From positions 241,501-305,500 of the forward strand of contig CAJNDT010004546.1 in NCBI GenBank assembly GCA_905221615.1: DNA of 64,000 nt, in the 5' to 3' direction. Shown here one piece after another: positions 1 through 12,520 of the stretch. The DNA comes from Symbiodinium sp. CCMP2592 (Eukaryota; Sar; Dinophyceae; Suessiales; Symbiodiniaceae). The translations under genes and the position numbers were made by a program. The notes below the pieces were generated by a model. That model was given only the letters and a program-made list of their open reading frames with translations. It was not told where the DNA came from and ran no database searches. Position 1 is the stretch's first letter; every line of letters begins with the position of its first letter.

Positions 1-779
1 CCTTGGCGCTAGTTCCCGGACCGGGCCACTCCAGCGTGCTGCACCTCTCGTCGAACCTCAAGGAGCGCACATTCCGCGACACCCACTGAAGCTTCCTCCG
101 AACCGGGCTGACACGAAGCACTAGGTGTTCGGGTTTAGGGTTTAGGATCTCCTAAACCCCAATCCTTCCGCACTAGGCTGACTTGTGAAATGCACGGGAT
201 GTTTGGAGGCAACCCCGAGGTCGGCGCAGCATCACGGCACAATACACGGACTGCTGCCTCACGCGACGGCCTCATGATCCACTCTCGGCATCTGAGCCAC
301 TCAATCGTCCTACAGCTCGCAGGCACCAAGAACGGAGCATTCTGCGACGTGCTCAAGTGCGCGGTTGAAGGGCGAGCAGCGCCAATCTGATCCCAGATCC
401 TGCAGTGTAGCCATCCGCAACATGCGCGGCGCTTGGGGCAGCTTTGGGTCGTAGGCAGCCGGCGACCAGGTGCTGGCAATTCGAGAACCTGAGACGGGGT
501 TTAGGGTTTATGGGTCTCTCTGCTCAGTTTAATTATTCAACTGGTCCCGCGCGCAGCCGAGCGACGAGCAGATGTAGTAGCACATCGCTCCTCCGACACT
601 TAACAGATTCCTCTGTAGAGCAGCCCTTCTGCTGACTTGAGCTTGTGACCGCCCTAGAACCTTAACCCTAAGCCCTTCTGGTGACTTGAGCCGCTGTCCT
701 GGATTGCTGGGGTGCACTGTTTCACCATGCAGGCGCAAGGACTCGGCGAACGACAGGGTCTCCTGAAGAGCCAAGGCTG
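1..779. other. non-coding, no gene recognised
   Basis: Short ORFs here carry no domain I recognise. The stretch contains isolated TTTAGGG/CCCTAAA heptamers (near 135-160, 500 and 660) but no long coding frame. Confidence 0.5.
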
Positions 780-1125
780 GGTTTAGGGCGCTTCGTGTTT
801 GAGGTTTAGGGCTCTTCGGGATTTAGGAGGGTTTAGGTTTTAGGGTTTGAGGGTTTGGGATGGTTTAGGGTTTAGGATTTAGGGTTTCGGGTCAATCCTC
901 TCCCCAAAAATGAGAGACGAAGGCGGAGAGCGGCGCAAATTCTCCCTGCTCGACCACGTCGGCAAAAGCTACCTTAGCTCAAGTTCAGAGCCTCTGAGTC
1001 GGTTCGGGCCGTTCATTAAGGTTTAGGGTTTAAGGATTTGGGTTTATGGTTTAGGGTTTAAGGTCTTTGGTTGTGGGTTTAGGGTTTAGGATTTAAGGTT
1101 TTGGGTTTAGGGTTTAGGCAGGTGC
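780..1125. repeat. interstitial TTTAGGG telomere-like repeats
   Basis: Degenerate runs of the plant/dinoflagellate-type heptamer TTTAGGG fill 780-890 and 1018-1125. Variants such as TTTAAGG and TTTAGGA are common. The array is imperfect and interrupted by unique sequence, so it is interstitial rather than a chromosome end. Further short runs occur near 1470, 1860-1945, 3690-3770, 4200-4300 and in many introns further right. Confidence 0.8.
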
Positions 1126-1644
1126 GATCAAGCCGCGCCGCTCCGTAGAACGACGACCGTCCCCGGCTGCTTGAGCAACTTCTTGTTCCGACGTGCATTC
1201 GTTTCCCCGAGCTTCTTCCCTCGGAGCTTTTCCGGGATCACCTCCTGCATGGGCAGAGACGCCCACACAGGCGGTCTTCGTGGATTCTGATATGAGCACT
1301 TACATAAATCTTGAAACCTCGGCAGATACCGTCAGCAAGGTTTGCTGCCAACTCTCAGGCTGTGCTGTCCTGCAAGGATCGCCGTCCGTGCTTGGTGGTT
1401 GTTCTCCAGTGTCGGTGCCGTTCCTGTCCGAAGTCGTCCCGTCTCCCCGTCCCCCAAAGCTTTTCGGGCTTAGGGTTTAGGGCCTTTCTCCACAACTTGC
1501 TCTCAAGCTGCGCAGGGCCATGGGAATCAGCCAAGGATCATTCTCCTGCTTCCAATAATCAACTCGCTGCTCACCACCGTCGCCTCAGTCATTCGGGTCC
1601 AGGCATTTCGCATCTGTCCTTCTGGGAAGGCCTTTTTGGCGATG

Positions 1645-1747
1645 TGGGAGTTTCCGAAAACAGAGGACCCTAATATGGTACCCTAAATAGAAGGATCCTT
1701 ATTATGAGGACCATAAAGTAAGGTCCCCTAATTTTTGGAAACTCCCA
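1645..1747. mobile_element. MITE-like element with terminal inverted repeats
   Basis: A segment of about 103 bp has near-perfect terminal inverted repeats. The left end, TGGGAGTTTCCGAAAA (1645-1660), mirrors TTTTGGAAACTCCCA (1733-1747), with one extra base in the left arm. The interior is AT-rich and itself partly palindromic (AGGACC and GGTCC blocks). It has no coding capacity. Size and structure fit a miniature inverted-repeat transposable element; no clear target-site duplication was identified. Confidence 0.6.
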
Positions 1748-1947
1748 TGTGCTTGACAGCTTGACCTCGCCAAACACCGAGCACCCTGCGAAGGATGCCC
1801 TGCAGGACCAGCTTGTCCTGACTTCTCGCAGTTTGGGGCATCTTGAGAGCGGCTTCTTAATTAGGGTTAGTTAGGGTTTAAGGGTTTAGAGTTTCAGGAT
1901 TTAGGGTTGTTGGGGGTTTAGGGTTTAAGGGTTTAGGGTTGTCTTGA

Positions 1948-2695
1948 GACTGGCTTCTGAATCTGTTTGCTGAGTTCATGAGCCCCGAGAAGTGTACACT
2001 TTTGGCGTTATAGTGGGTAATATTATCCCAAAAAGTGTAAAGTGTATCCACTCAGCTATCAAGCAATCAATGCAGATGCTTCAACAAATAAGTCGCCGCA
2101 TCATCTAGTTCAGCCAAGCTTCCACGGGAACTCCTCCAAGCTTGGTTCCTTTCCGACATTGGAGGGAGCCTATCTCAAAGATACTCTGGAAGCTGTCGTC
2201 ATCGTGCGCAGAGTCGAGAGATTTCGAGATCTTCTCGACATCCTCCTCCGTGAGATCTACAATCCGCTCTTCGCCTAACAAGATGGCAAAAAGAGGCAGC
2301 GAAGGAAGACCCTCTAGCACCCCTAAATGAACACCGAGCTGCATGTAGTGGCCACCTCGGCTGTGATAGATTCACTTTCACGGCACTTCTCAACTGCTGG
2401 CTAGTGCCTGGGGCTTGGGCGATGATGAGCTCCGGTGTGACATCGTACATGTTTTTCCGGCCAGTTCCACGGGCGGTGGGGCCCTGAAGCCACTCTTTGT
2501 TATCCTCGCTGACTCAGAGCGATAGAAAGCGGAAGCTTGGCTCGTGAAATTTCAGCAGCTCCTCCACCAAGCGGAGCAGGTCATCCAAGCGAATGCCTTT
2601 CGGGACCTTCAGACGGCAGGAAGCGAAAAGACGGAGTGAATCGTGACGGGCCCACCGTGCGAAAGAGTGCACTCCCTCCCCTCGAAGCTTGCGAT
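1948..2695. other. non-coding, no gene recognised
   Basis: Small overlapping ORFs on both strands show no recognisable domain or consistent frame. A gene fragment cannot be excluded. Confidence 0.4.
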
Positions 2696-2699
2696 GGAA

Positions 2700-3590
2700 G
2701 AGCCTAGCGTATCATATTATACCATGCAACATTATATCAGATCATACGATCTCACATTACAATACATTTTGTCATACCCTATACCTAACTGTACTGTATG
2801 ATGTCATGTCTTTGTATACTCTGTCATACCATACAACTTACTATACCATACTACTGACTATACCCAATAACTTACTATACCACATAATTTACTAAACCAT
2901 ATAGCTTACTATACCATGTAATTTACTAAACCGAATAATTTACTATACCATAGACGTTACTATAACATATAATTTACTATATCATATAATTAAATATACC
3001 GTATAATTTACTATACCATACAATGTACTCTACCATATAATTTACTACAGCATGTACTTTAGTATGCCAAATAACTTACTATACCATATACTGCACTCTA
3101 CCATGAAACTTACTAGACCATGTAACTTACTATACCATTTAACTTACTATACCATATACTTTGCTGTACCATATAGTTACTTTATCGTATAAGTTGCTAT
3201 ACCATATAGTTTGCCATACCATATACTTTACCATACCATATACTTTACCATACCATATACTTTACTATACCATGTAACTTACTATACCATGTAACTTACT
3301 ATACCATTTAACTTACTATACCATATACTTCATGTACTATACCTTATACTTTACTATACCAAATACTTTACTATACGAGATAATTTACTATACCATATAA
3401 TTTACTAAACTATATAGTATACTATACCATGTACTTTATGAAACCATATAACTTACTATACCATATACTTTACTATACCATAAAACTTACTATACCATAT
3501 AATTTACTATACCATACCATTTACTATACCATATACTTTGCTGTACCATACAATATCAGACAATTTACTATACCATATTACATCATACTT
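2700..3590. repeat. AT-rich satellite, unit about 17-18 bp
   Basis: About 890 bp of diverged tandem copies of a 17-18 bp unit with core ACTATACCATATAATTT and variants (ACCATGTAACTTACTAT, ACCATATACTTTACTAT). Translations are only runs of Tyr, Ile, Leu and Thr. The composition is sharply more AT-rich than the flanks. Confidence 0.85.
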
Positions 3591-3769
3591 CGAGGATCCC
3601 AAGCCCAGCCTCCGCCGGCGTCGCCTCCGTCTGGAACGCCGCGGAGCTGGAGCTTTCTGGGCCGCAACCGCCGCCTCTCCCAGGCTCTCTTTAGGCTTTA
3701 GGCTTTAGGCTTGTGAGAGGGCTTAGGATTTAGTGTTTAGGGTTTAGGGTGTAGGGTTTAGGGTTTATC

Positions 3770-3945
3770 ATGTATAGTACTGGAATATGATATGATACGA
3801 TAACTGTATGATATGACATGATATGAGATGGTATGAGATGATATGATGTGATATGATGTGGTGCGATATGGTGCCATAAGATATGACACACTATATTAAG
3901 ATAGGATATGGTATGGTACCATATGATATGACATCTTCTGAAATT
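3770..3945. repeat. TGATATGA-type simple repeat
   Basis: A low-complexity tract of overlapping TGATATGA, GATATGAC and GATGTGA units. It resembles a relative of the AT satellite just to its left and is separated from it by a short telomere-like stretch. Confidence 0.6.
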
Positions 3946-5069
3946 AGACACTATACTTTACTCGACAAACGTAGCACGATATCGCATACCCCCACCTAAC
4001 CTGATCTACCCTCTTTACTCTAGCCCAAAAAGTCTTGAAATGCAAACCCTAAACCCTTAAACCCCTTAAGCGCTACATCCGAAACCCCAAACCCTCAACC
4101 CCAAGTAAAATGTGTTACAATTTCCCTTGCCACACTCCGGAAGCTCCTGAAAAAGTCTTCTCCGCAGGGTGGCTTTCGGCGGCCTGGCTCTCCGGAAGCG
4201 CTGCTTCGGGTTTAGGGTTTCGGGCTTGGGGGCTTCAATTTAGGGCTAGGGCTTAGGGGGTTTAGGGCTTACAGGGTTTGGGGTTTAGGGTTTGGGGGGA
4301 GACTTTGAGCTGAGGCTGGGTGTCGCCTCACCAGCAGAGTCTCTAAGCGCATCTTGCTTGCACGCCGACATTCCCAAAGATCTCCAGCCAGCCATTTGCA
4401 ACTCTTGCCAAGACGAACAAACGCACCACCACGACTCCAACCGACAAAGTGCAAAAGGACAAGACCAGCACTTGTCGCAAGGAGCTGAAACGTCCAGGAG
4501 ATGTTCCGGCCAGGGACAGCAGAACGTTTCAAAAGGAGTGCGCTGCTCAGGACATGAACTGAAAGGGAAGCACACTCAAATCACGGGCGAAGCCATACCA
4601 GCTTCAATAGGTGTTGGTCAGCAGTCTCGGAACGTCGTTGGGCATGGCAAAGACTGCAAAGTTGCAGGTCTGCTAGCAACCCCTGCATCACGCCTGCACC
4701 GAGCGTGCCGTGAGATGGTGGCGCTGCTGCAGAGAAAAGTCGCCCAGCATCTTTCTACTCGCCTGCCAGGCGGAGCTTGACAGCCCTTAGGAATTAATGA
4801 ATATAATAATAATCGTAACAATATTAATCAAAATAATTATAGCAATAATATTAAATGAACAAAAGCAGGGTTGACGAGGTCCGGGCACAAGTCCATCCAA
4901 GCTGACCCGCCTGCATCATGTCTTCGACATGACGCACCTCTCGCAACACAGACTGTAACATCTCCAAGAGAGCGAGCTTCTCATGGGAAGTACAATCTGT
5001 CAGGTCTCTCACTGCGGAAGCACCATAGCAAACATCACAAACTCCCTATTTGCAAGCTGCTGCCCCTCA

Positions 5070-5535
5070 TCACCCAAAATCACCCTAAAACCTAAACCCT
5101 AAACCTAAAACCTAAACCCTAAACCTAAAACCTAAACCCTAAACCTAAAACCCTATTCCCCAAACCCTAAACCCTTTCTTCTTGTGGTCTGCAGCACCCA
5201 AGCCCTGGCCTGTCCCCTGCAAACCGACAAGTCTCGGGAGATCACGGCCAGGTCGCCTGCGGGCAGAAGGCTCGGAAGCCTGTTGTTTCGGGTCTAGGGT
5301 TGGGTTGAGGGTTTGGGGTCGAGGGTTGAGGGTTTAGGATTTAGGATTTAGGGTGTAGGGTTTAGGGTCGAGGGTTGAGGGTGTCGGGTTTAGGGTCGAG
5401 GGTGTCGGGTTTAGGATTGAAGGTTTTTTTCGGTGTGGGGTTTGGGGTTGAAGGTTTAGGGTGTGGGATTTAGGGTGTCGGGTTTAGGGTTTAGGGTTGA
5501 AGGTTTAGGGTGTGGGGTTTTGGGCTGGGGGGCTT
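5070..5535. repeat. CCCTAAA block then TTTAGGG-like block
   Basis: CCCTAAA and CCTAAAA repeats run at about 5075-5175. They are followed by the opposite orientation (GGGTTTAGG, GGGTTGAGG, GGGTGTCGG variants) at 5285-5530. The head-to-head arrangement with about 100 bp of unique sequence between looks like a degenerate interstitial telomeric palindrome. Confidence 0.65.
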
Positions 5536-7550
5536 GTCAGCAGGTGACGGGAGCGAAACTGAGCAAGACAAGACACCCACTTGACTCTGAGCGTTGGTTG
5601 AATGCAATTTTGGCAACCCCACCCTAAACCCTAAACCACACCGTAGAAAGAAATGGACGTTTGCTCAACGGAGCTTTTTAGAAGAGAGGCGCAGAGAAAA
5701 GAGAGAAATTGCTCTGAGAGTCTAGGGCTTGGTGTTTAGGGGGCGACACTTCGCCCTGAGTCTTCCAGGCCCAAAGTCTTGAGTTGAGGCTGTCGGATTG
5801 ACGAATTGCTTAAGGTTCCATGATTCTCCAAGGCGAAACTACTAGGTTTTTGTGGGCAGGTTCTGAAATGTCATGCACCTGGTGTCGTTGGACGATGCAT
5901 AAATCTCGCGCAGTCTGCTGGCTCTTCTTGCTCTCTCCCGGACCACCAGACACCCTAAACCCCTACACCCTAAACCCTAAATCCTAAAAATCCTAAGCCC
6001 CCTTCACAAGCCTAAAGCCTAAAGCCTAAAGAGTAAGAGCACCGAACCTCGGAGGCGATCTTCTGCGCTGCGCCTGCAGGTGAGCAGATGCTTCGCGAGA
6101 GATTGGAGCTTCACACCTGCTTGCAACGGCGAGGTAGAGGAGAACTTCTGGACATCCAAAATGGTGCTGTTTGAAATTCTGAGATTGGTGCGAGTGCAGC
6201 GACCGCTGGTCGGATGCCGGAGCCTTTTCATGCACTTCGCAAGAAGTTTTGATGCTTGTGCTGGGCAAAAAAACGTTGAAAACACAAGACTACGCCCCGA
6301 AAAAAACGCATCAGGCATGCAGACACCGACAAGTAGGCACGAGTCGGGGCAGGCACTGCTTCTTCGGCAAGCGCCGGCATTCCAGGTAAGCAGTCCTCCC
6401 GACAGTTGCAAACGAACGAAAGGACACTAAAGCTCCCAGAAAAAAAACACACACCGTTGGCAACTTGGCTGCAAGACCTCCAAGGCAGGCTGCCCCAGTG
6501 CCCGTGCCATGTTGCTCAAGCGCTAATCCAAGATACTAGTCAACCATAATGGGCTCATGTTTATCAGCGATTCTGACGCTCGAAGGACTGATGGCTGATT
6601 TGGCAGGCTTTAGTGGGCAGTTGCTGGCTCCAGCTTGTTGGACGCTCCACAATCCACTACAGCACTGCGAGACTGAAGAAGTCATGAGGCAATTCCAGGA
6701 ACAGTCATAGTTTGCAGCGGCACGACAACAACAAAAGACCACGATAGAACGTCTCAAGTGTAAGAAGTGCAGAGCACAGGCGGAGCCTGGGAGGATGTTT
6801 ACTTGAATCATACGGTAACAATCCCAATGCTTTGTCATGGGCTCAGACGACACCGATGGCCCAAAGTGGCTAAACAGTCGGCAGCGCCTAGAGCCACTGT
6901 TGGACTGAAGCTGAACAAAGTGCAGTGATGCTTTGCCGTTGAATGCCGTTGACCTATATTGCTCAAGGCAACTGTGGTTCGTGAAGGAGTCCTGCCACAA
7001 AAGTGGCCAAAGTGCAGTCGGAGCTCACATAAGCAACTGCCAACTTTCACCAGCTTCCGGAACACCTTCGCCGACTGAAATGCCCCCATGCATGCCAAGA
7101 GCCAACTGCAAATCCGCCGAGCAGTGGGCATAGTCTGCTTGAAGGCTGTAGTCACATTGCAACAGTGGCAAGACTCAGTTGCCCTTTTTGGGACTGTGCT
7201 TGATTGCAGTCCGTCTGCGAGTCTGATGTCGAATCTGGAAGGCCGCATCCGCCGACTTTGTCACACCAGTGCAACCTCCAGAAAATCAGACTCAGCCGCT
7301 CTCCCCTTAACTTAAACTCCAAGCCAAAAATGCTGAATGACCAGCTGCGGTCGCTGCCGGTCAAGCAGTGCTCACAACGGACAGGCGTTGCCGTTCGAAG
7401 AGAACACGGACCAAAGCTCACGTGTCCAGTCAGAGCCACTGAACTATACAAGGGGCTGCGCAGTCAAAGCAACATGACGTGCCTAAGGCGTACGAAGCAT
7501 CCTGCCTTATACTGCACAAAGCAAATGATGCCTTTACATCTCCAAGTCAT
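5536..7550. other. non-coding, no gene recognised
   Basis: Overlapping ORFs of 60-150 codons on both strands have no recognisable motif and none is favoured by composition. A spliced minus-strand gene with short exons cannot be excluded. Confidence 0.35.
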
Positions 7551-7556
7551 CAAACA

Positions 7557-8824
7557 TCAATCCTCCCGTTGTTCTGCATCAGAGCTCTTCTTGCCCTCTG
7601 CTCGATGTTGAAGGAGGGTCCGGCCAACCCTGTCGCGATAGGTTCCGGCTGTGGATGGGCGTCGAGGTGGCGGCGTCGGTGTCAAAGTCATTTCGGCTTC
7701 AGCCACATCCAGGTTCTTCTGCAAATCCAATCGCAAACGAGAGTTCAGCTTCTCGAAGTGGTCGCTCCTGTTCAGCCACATCTCCTTCTCGGCTTCCAGG
7801 AATTTCACAAACCTCTGATGCCTGGCTTCTTGCTCCCCAAGGGCACTCAACTTATCACAACAAAGTTGCCGCAACTCGCAGTTGTCGGATACAGCTGCAT
7901 GGCAAACTTCCTGTTCTTTCGCAAGGTCACCCTTGAGCTTTGCGACTTCCGAGTCTTTCGCTTCCAAAGCGGCCTCCGTTTTGCCACGCAGCTCAGCCAG
8001 CTCCGCACTTGTGGAGTTTTGGCACTTTTGCAGGTCTTGGAACTGATCTTCTTTCTCCCGCAACTGCGCTTGCAGCCACTGCAGCTCTTGCTCCTTCGCA
8101 GACATCTTCTGCAGAGACGCATCCAGCCTCACTTGCAAGTCAGACACTTCCCGCTGAAGAGACTTCTGCTGCTGTTCGGCGCGTGCGGCCTCGGCAGCTT
8201 TCTTATCAAAGTCTTTGTTCAACTGGACCAACTCCGCCTCCTTGGCTGGAAGCTGACTTCGCAAGATGTTCAGCTCTTGGTCCATCGTGTCACACAAGTG
8301 CTCTTTCGCACTAGTCTTCTTCAATGATGCTTCCAGCCTCTTTTGCAGGTCAGCTATTTCTGACTCCATCGCCTTGTGCTGCTCCGCATCAAAGAACTGC
8401 TTTTGAAGATCATCTCTCAACTTCTCAACCTGCTCTCCTCGAGTCATGGACTGCCTCCGACTTGCTTGCAGTTCTTCCTCCTTATGCTGCAACATCACGT
8501 GCGCACTGCTGAGTTGTTCACAAAGTGCCACCTTTTGCCTGGCTTCTTCCTCCTCCTCCGCTTCCTTGGCTTGCGAGGCAGAGCGAAGCTCCAAGTTCTT
8601 CGCAGCCAAGAAGCGCTCTCGATCCAGCGCACCGGACAGCTGCTTCTGCAGGAGTTGAACTTCATCAGATCTCTGTTTTGCAGAGGAGGCTTCTGAGTCC
8701 AAGTACATCTGATGCCAATACTCCACTTGTCGCAAGAGCGATGCCACTTGTTCAGCCACCACTTGCGCACTTGAGCGAGATGGTGAGGATCCTTTGATGA
8801 CTGGAAGTGAAGACACGCTGGCCA
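7557..8824 (-). CDS. long coiled-coil protein
   Basis: An intact frame of about 420 codons, starting at the first ATG (8822-8824); the frame is open slightly further upstream without an ATG. After a Ser-rich head, nearly all of it is Glu/Lys/Gln/Leu-rich heptads typical of a parallel coiled coil. There is an internal repeat: EIADLQKRLEASLKKTSAKE and EVSDLQVRLDASLQKMSAKE, about 70 residues apart. The tail is Pro/Arg-rich (TPPPRRPSTAG) and basic. Length and repeat pattern suggest a structural or scaffold protein; no specific family is recognised. The 282-codon plus-strand frame opposite it is a shadow. Confidence 0.7.
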
Positions 8825-8870
8825 TACTTGTGATGACGCTTCGAGGTGCTTCGATTTTGGCCGGGAACAA

Positions 8871-10205
8871 AATTCGGACTTGATCCCGAAAAGGGCTTCT
8901 GCGGTGCGATATGCAGCAATGCTGAACATGTCAGAGCTTGCAAGTCACAGACTTGCGCTCATAAACTGTCTCAGAAACCGTCAACCCATGGTATCCGGCA
9001 TGTGGAACCTCAAGAGATGCAAAACAAGAGTCGAATCCAGCCAACCCCGCCGGATTTCTCTTCATGGCCTTGGCTACGGCCGCATCGGCTCGGCAAAGCA
9101 CGGTGAGCCGGTGCTTCCCGGCTTCCCATATAGGGATGGCGCCAGGCCACGCAGTGCTAAGCTTGTCGGCGCCCCCTCAGAGCAGGTGGCATCGGACATC
9201 ACCATGTGGCTCCTCCAGCCTAGCCGTGGGTCAAGACGGAAGTTCTTGCCTGACCCCATCGGTTTCTGCTGAACCAAACTCGAGAGTGCCTGGGATGGCA
9301 TGAGGATGAGGAAATGTGGAGAGGGAGGAGGGTAACGGCCGACGCAGATGCAAGCGACGATGTGTCAAGGACGAGGACTGTTTGGCCATGAGGAACACGA
9401 CGACGATGCCAGCACGGCAGAACATCTTGCGGCATGTGCGCCACATTACGGCAGACCGGCAACTGTCACAAAGTGCTACCTGCCTGCCCATCACCACAGC
9501 AGCTGAGCTGAAAATACCTCCGTGGATGATGTGCTTCATTGCAGGGTGCCTCCAAGAAGGGATCAGCACGTGCCTTGACCTTGCACAAAAATGCGGTGTT
9601 TGTGCTCACATGCAGTCAGCACACAGCAGCCCAACCTGAACCCGGAGAGCACATGTCGATGCAGACTCTCTAGAGGGGCTGATGGATCCGAGGTGCCCAG
9701 GCAAGTCGGCAAGGGTCGTCCACTGCCAACGCGATGATTCATGAATCCTTGCGCCCAGCACCGGAGCGCTGCTACCCCTTTCACCAAGCCTAGCACATCC
9801 TAGCACCTGAACCCTCAAGCCTAAACCCCAAACCATGACTGTGACTGTGACGCAGGCTAACTTTGAGAACCTTGAGGATTCAGCATTCAGGTTCGGTGTT
9901 CAACACGGCCTCAGGGGAACTTGGGGACTAAGGTGAGTTTTTGAGGGTGGAGGCCGTTCCTAGCCTCTGCTTTGCGCGACGAGGATATCTCTCTGCTCCT
10001 GCCAGTAGGATGCCTTTCGAAAGGGTCTCCGCTATGTGTGCTCACAGTCTCGGCGGAATGCAAGCTTTGGGCACATCTAACTGGTTTTGATTCGGTGCGG
10101 TCCAAATTGAAATCGGTCCTTGACAACTTGCTCGAAGGACCTTTTCAGCTCCTGCGGCCGTGCAACGTCTTTGAACGACCCTCGCCTTCTGTGCCCCTGT
10201 GACCT
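8871..10205. other. non-coding, no gene recognised
   Basis: No frame here carries a recognisable domain. One minus-strand ATG frame from 8929 (MFSIAAYRTAEALFG) overlaps the upstream edge of the coiled-coil gene and might be an exon of it in a different phase, but no splice pair is convincing. Confidence 0.35.
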
Positions 10206-10209
10206 TCCA

Positions 10210-10976
10210 ATGCATTCGCGGAGCTGCGGCAGGCCCTGTGTCAGTTGTGGAAGCTCTTTTTGGGGTTTCATGCAAGCGAGACATGAGAGTTCCCTTGAAG
10301 GTTTTTCGCCTACGTTGCAACGCCCTCAGCCAGGAGAAGCAGACTTTGTCTCGAAAGGAACTTGAGGACGGTCTCGGCCCGTGTGATGCTGCATGCGTTC
10401 TTGGAGAAGTTTGAAGACAAAGTACATAGCAAGGATCAACACGCATGAATTTGCCTCATGAGAAGCCGTGCAAGAACTCTTATTGCAGAAGGGCTTCCGT
10501 ATTTCCATGTCAAGCCTTCTCAAGAGCACAAAGTCTCCTTCCCCAAGCCCTAGACTGTAGACGATTTGCTGCCAGTCTGCAGCCGTGCGCCTTGCAGAAG
10601 CCTTGAAACCTTCTAGCTCAGTTGCCCCAGGAGGTTACAGTCTAGGGCTTGGGGAAGGATACTTTGTGCTCTTGAGAAGGCTTGACATGGAAGTACGGAA
10701 GCCCTTCTGCAATAAGAGTTCTTGCACGGCTTCTCATGAGGCAAATTCATGCGTGTTGATCCTTGCTATGTACTTTGTCCTCAAACTTCTCCAAGAACGC
10801 ATGCAGCATCACACGGGCCGAGACCGTCCTCAAGTTCCTTTCGAGACAAAGTCTGCTTCTCCTGGCTGAGGGCGTTGCAACGTAGGCGAAAAACCTTCAA
10901 GGGAACTCTCATGTCTCGCTTGCATGAAACCCAAAAAAGAGCTTCCGGCCTGCCGCAGCTCCGCGAATGCATGCGC
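10210..10976. repeat. large inverted repeat with arms of about 340 bp
   Basis: The left arm (about 10210-10559) and right arm (about 10634-10976) are near-identical reverse complements, with a spacer of about 75 bp. Differences are a few substitutions and one indel of about 13 bp near 10245 (the left arm has a CTGTGTCAGTTGTGG stretch missing on the right). Both strands therefore show the same ORF, with RKPFCNKSSCTASHEANSC read from both arms. No transposase is present. It may be an inverted duplication or a foldback element. Confidence 0.85.
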
Positions 10977-10979
10977 CTG

Positions 10980-12120
10980 CTCTGGAAAACACCGTGCGCA
11001 GGAGCGGGAGACTGGGAAGTGCTTCCAGTGTTGAGTTTTCCTTCCGGAGTCGGATTCTTCTTGGGGAGTTTCCCTGCGAAGAGGCGAAGACGTAGTCTCT
11101 AAGAACATCTTGCATGCGCGACCTTCCCATTTGCAACCGTTTGCTGCGAAGAAGCCCCACTGCTTTTGGACTTCTCGCAATCCCGAACCCTCCGATTTCG
11201 CGTCGACTTTGTCGATGTAGTGTAAAGAAAAACCCGACGCAGCAGCTTCTGAAGGGTTGGAAGGAGAGAGTCAAACAGCGTCCTACGGACGGAACAGCAG
11301 CTTAACGTCTTGCACGCTCTTTGACTTTCCCCTGTGCTTTACGAAGATTTAGGAGCTCCTCCGGCCCTGGTGACTCCACAAGCGCCCTGACTTTCCCCAA
11401 TTGAGCGGCACTCGGGGCCTGTGCAGGGCGACGCCAGACCAGAAACCAAAAACGGTCGGTTGTTTTGCAATCACTTCATTGACAGAGTCGCCAATGAAAG
11501 TAGTGCCCCGCTGCCGCTAGACATTGCAAAAGCATCTTATCAGTTGGTGACAGGGTAAAACCAATCATCCGACGCGATGCCACTTGCACCTCGAGACAGC
11601 CCTGGAGCGCAGATCCCACCACCTCGTGCCCCACCCGTGCGTGCGCTCCAGACGCCGACGTTTGCTCTGCTCTTGATGAAGCTTCCGCTGAGCGAACCAC
11701 TCGTATTTCTTTCGGACACAGTCGTCAAAAGCTTTGGAAAGAAACAAAGGCATAAACTACGACAGCTACTTTTTGTAAATATACAAATGCAGTCTTTGTC
11801 CCGTTTTGCTGTCAAGGTATTGGCAGAGGAAACTAGGTATGACAAGGACTTCTGATTGTTTTGGCGTGGACTTCAAATGGCACTTTATTGTCAGGAAGAA
11901 CTCTGTACTCGCCAGAGTCAAGGACTTTTGACGCCCAGTCGTCGGGGGTCAGACGTTGACGCTTCTCAGGGCGCTCTTCGGCTATGTGCCAAGTCTAACG
12001 CGGGCTGATTGCTGCTGTCCTCTGTAAACCTATTGCGAAGATGCCCTTGCAACTGCATGTTGCCAAGAACTACACGCCAAGCTGTTGTAGCGGCAGAAGC
12101 CATACTACTGTTGGTACGTG
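10980..12120. other. non-coding, no gene recognised
   Basis: Nothing here is convincing. A minus-strand frame around 11570-11750 (AFDDCVRKKYEWFAQRKLHQ) is coding-like in composition but unsupported. Confidence 0.35.
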
Positions 12121-12125
12121 AGTCT

Positions 12126-12420
12126 CGACGATCTGTGTTGCAAACGTCGAAACGGCAAAGAAGCTCTTCAGGGTAGAATTTCGCGACGAAAGCGCTAAAA
12201 AAACAGCCTCTTCGACGATCTGTGTTAGATTTCGCGACAAAATCGCTAAGAAAAACGGCCTCTTGGACGATCTGTGTAGAAAAACTCGAAACTGCCAAGA
12301 AGCTCTTCGGGGTTCGATTTCGCGACAAAATCGCTGAAAAACTGCCTCTTCGACGATCTGTGTTGAAAATTTTGAAACGACAAAGGAGCTCTTCGGGTTG
12401 AATTTCGCGAAAAAACTCCA
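12126..12420. repeat. tandem repeat of about 85-95 bp
   Basis: Three to four diverged copies of a unit containing TTCGACGATCTGTGTTGAAA, AGAAGCTCTTCGGGTT and ATTTCGCGACAAAATCGCT. Blocks start near 12128, 12210 (partial), 12263 and 12348. One copy has lost its middle part. No ORF is conserved across units. Confidence 0.7.
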
Positions 12421-12520
12421 AAACGGCTTCTAGGCTTATGGGGGTTTTTGTTTGGAGGTCAAAAAAACACTCCAAATCGCACCAAAAAACTACCAAAAAC
12501 TACCTCTTCGACGATATCAG

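Noticed and set aside
1..5535. Possible chromosome end because of TTTAGGG repeats
   Set aside because: Repeats are degenerate, interrupted, in both orientations and recur throughout the window.
7479..8327. 282-codon plus-strand ORF rich in Leu/Gln
   Set aside because: It is the antisense shadow of the coiled-coil gene, whose Glu/Lys/Gln heptads force an open Leu/Phe-rich opposite frame.
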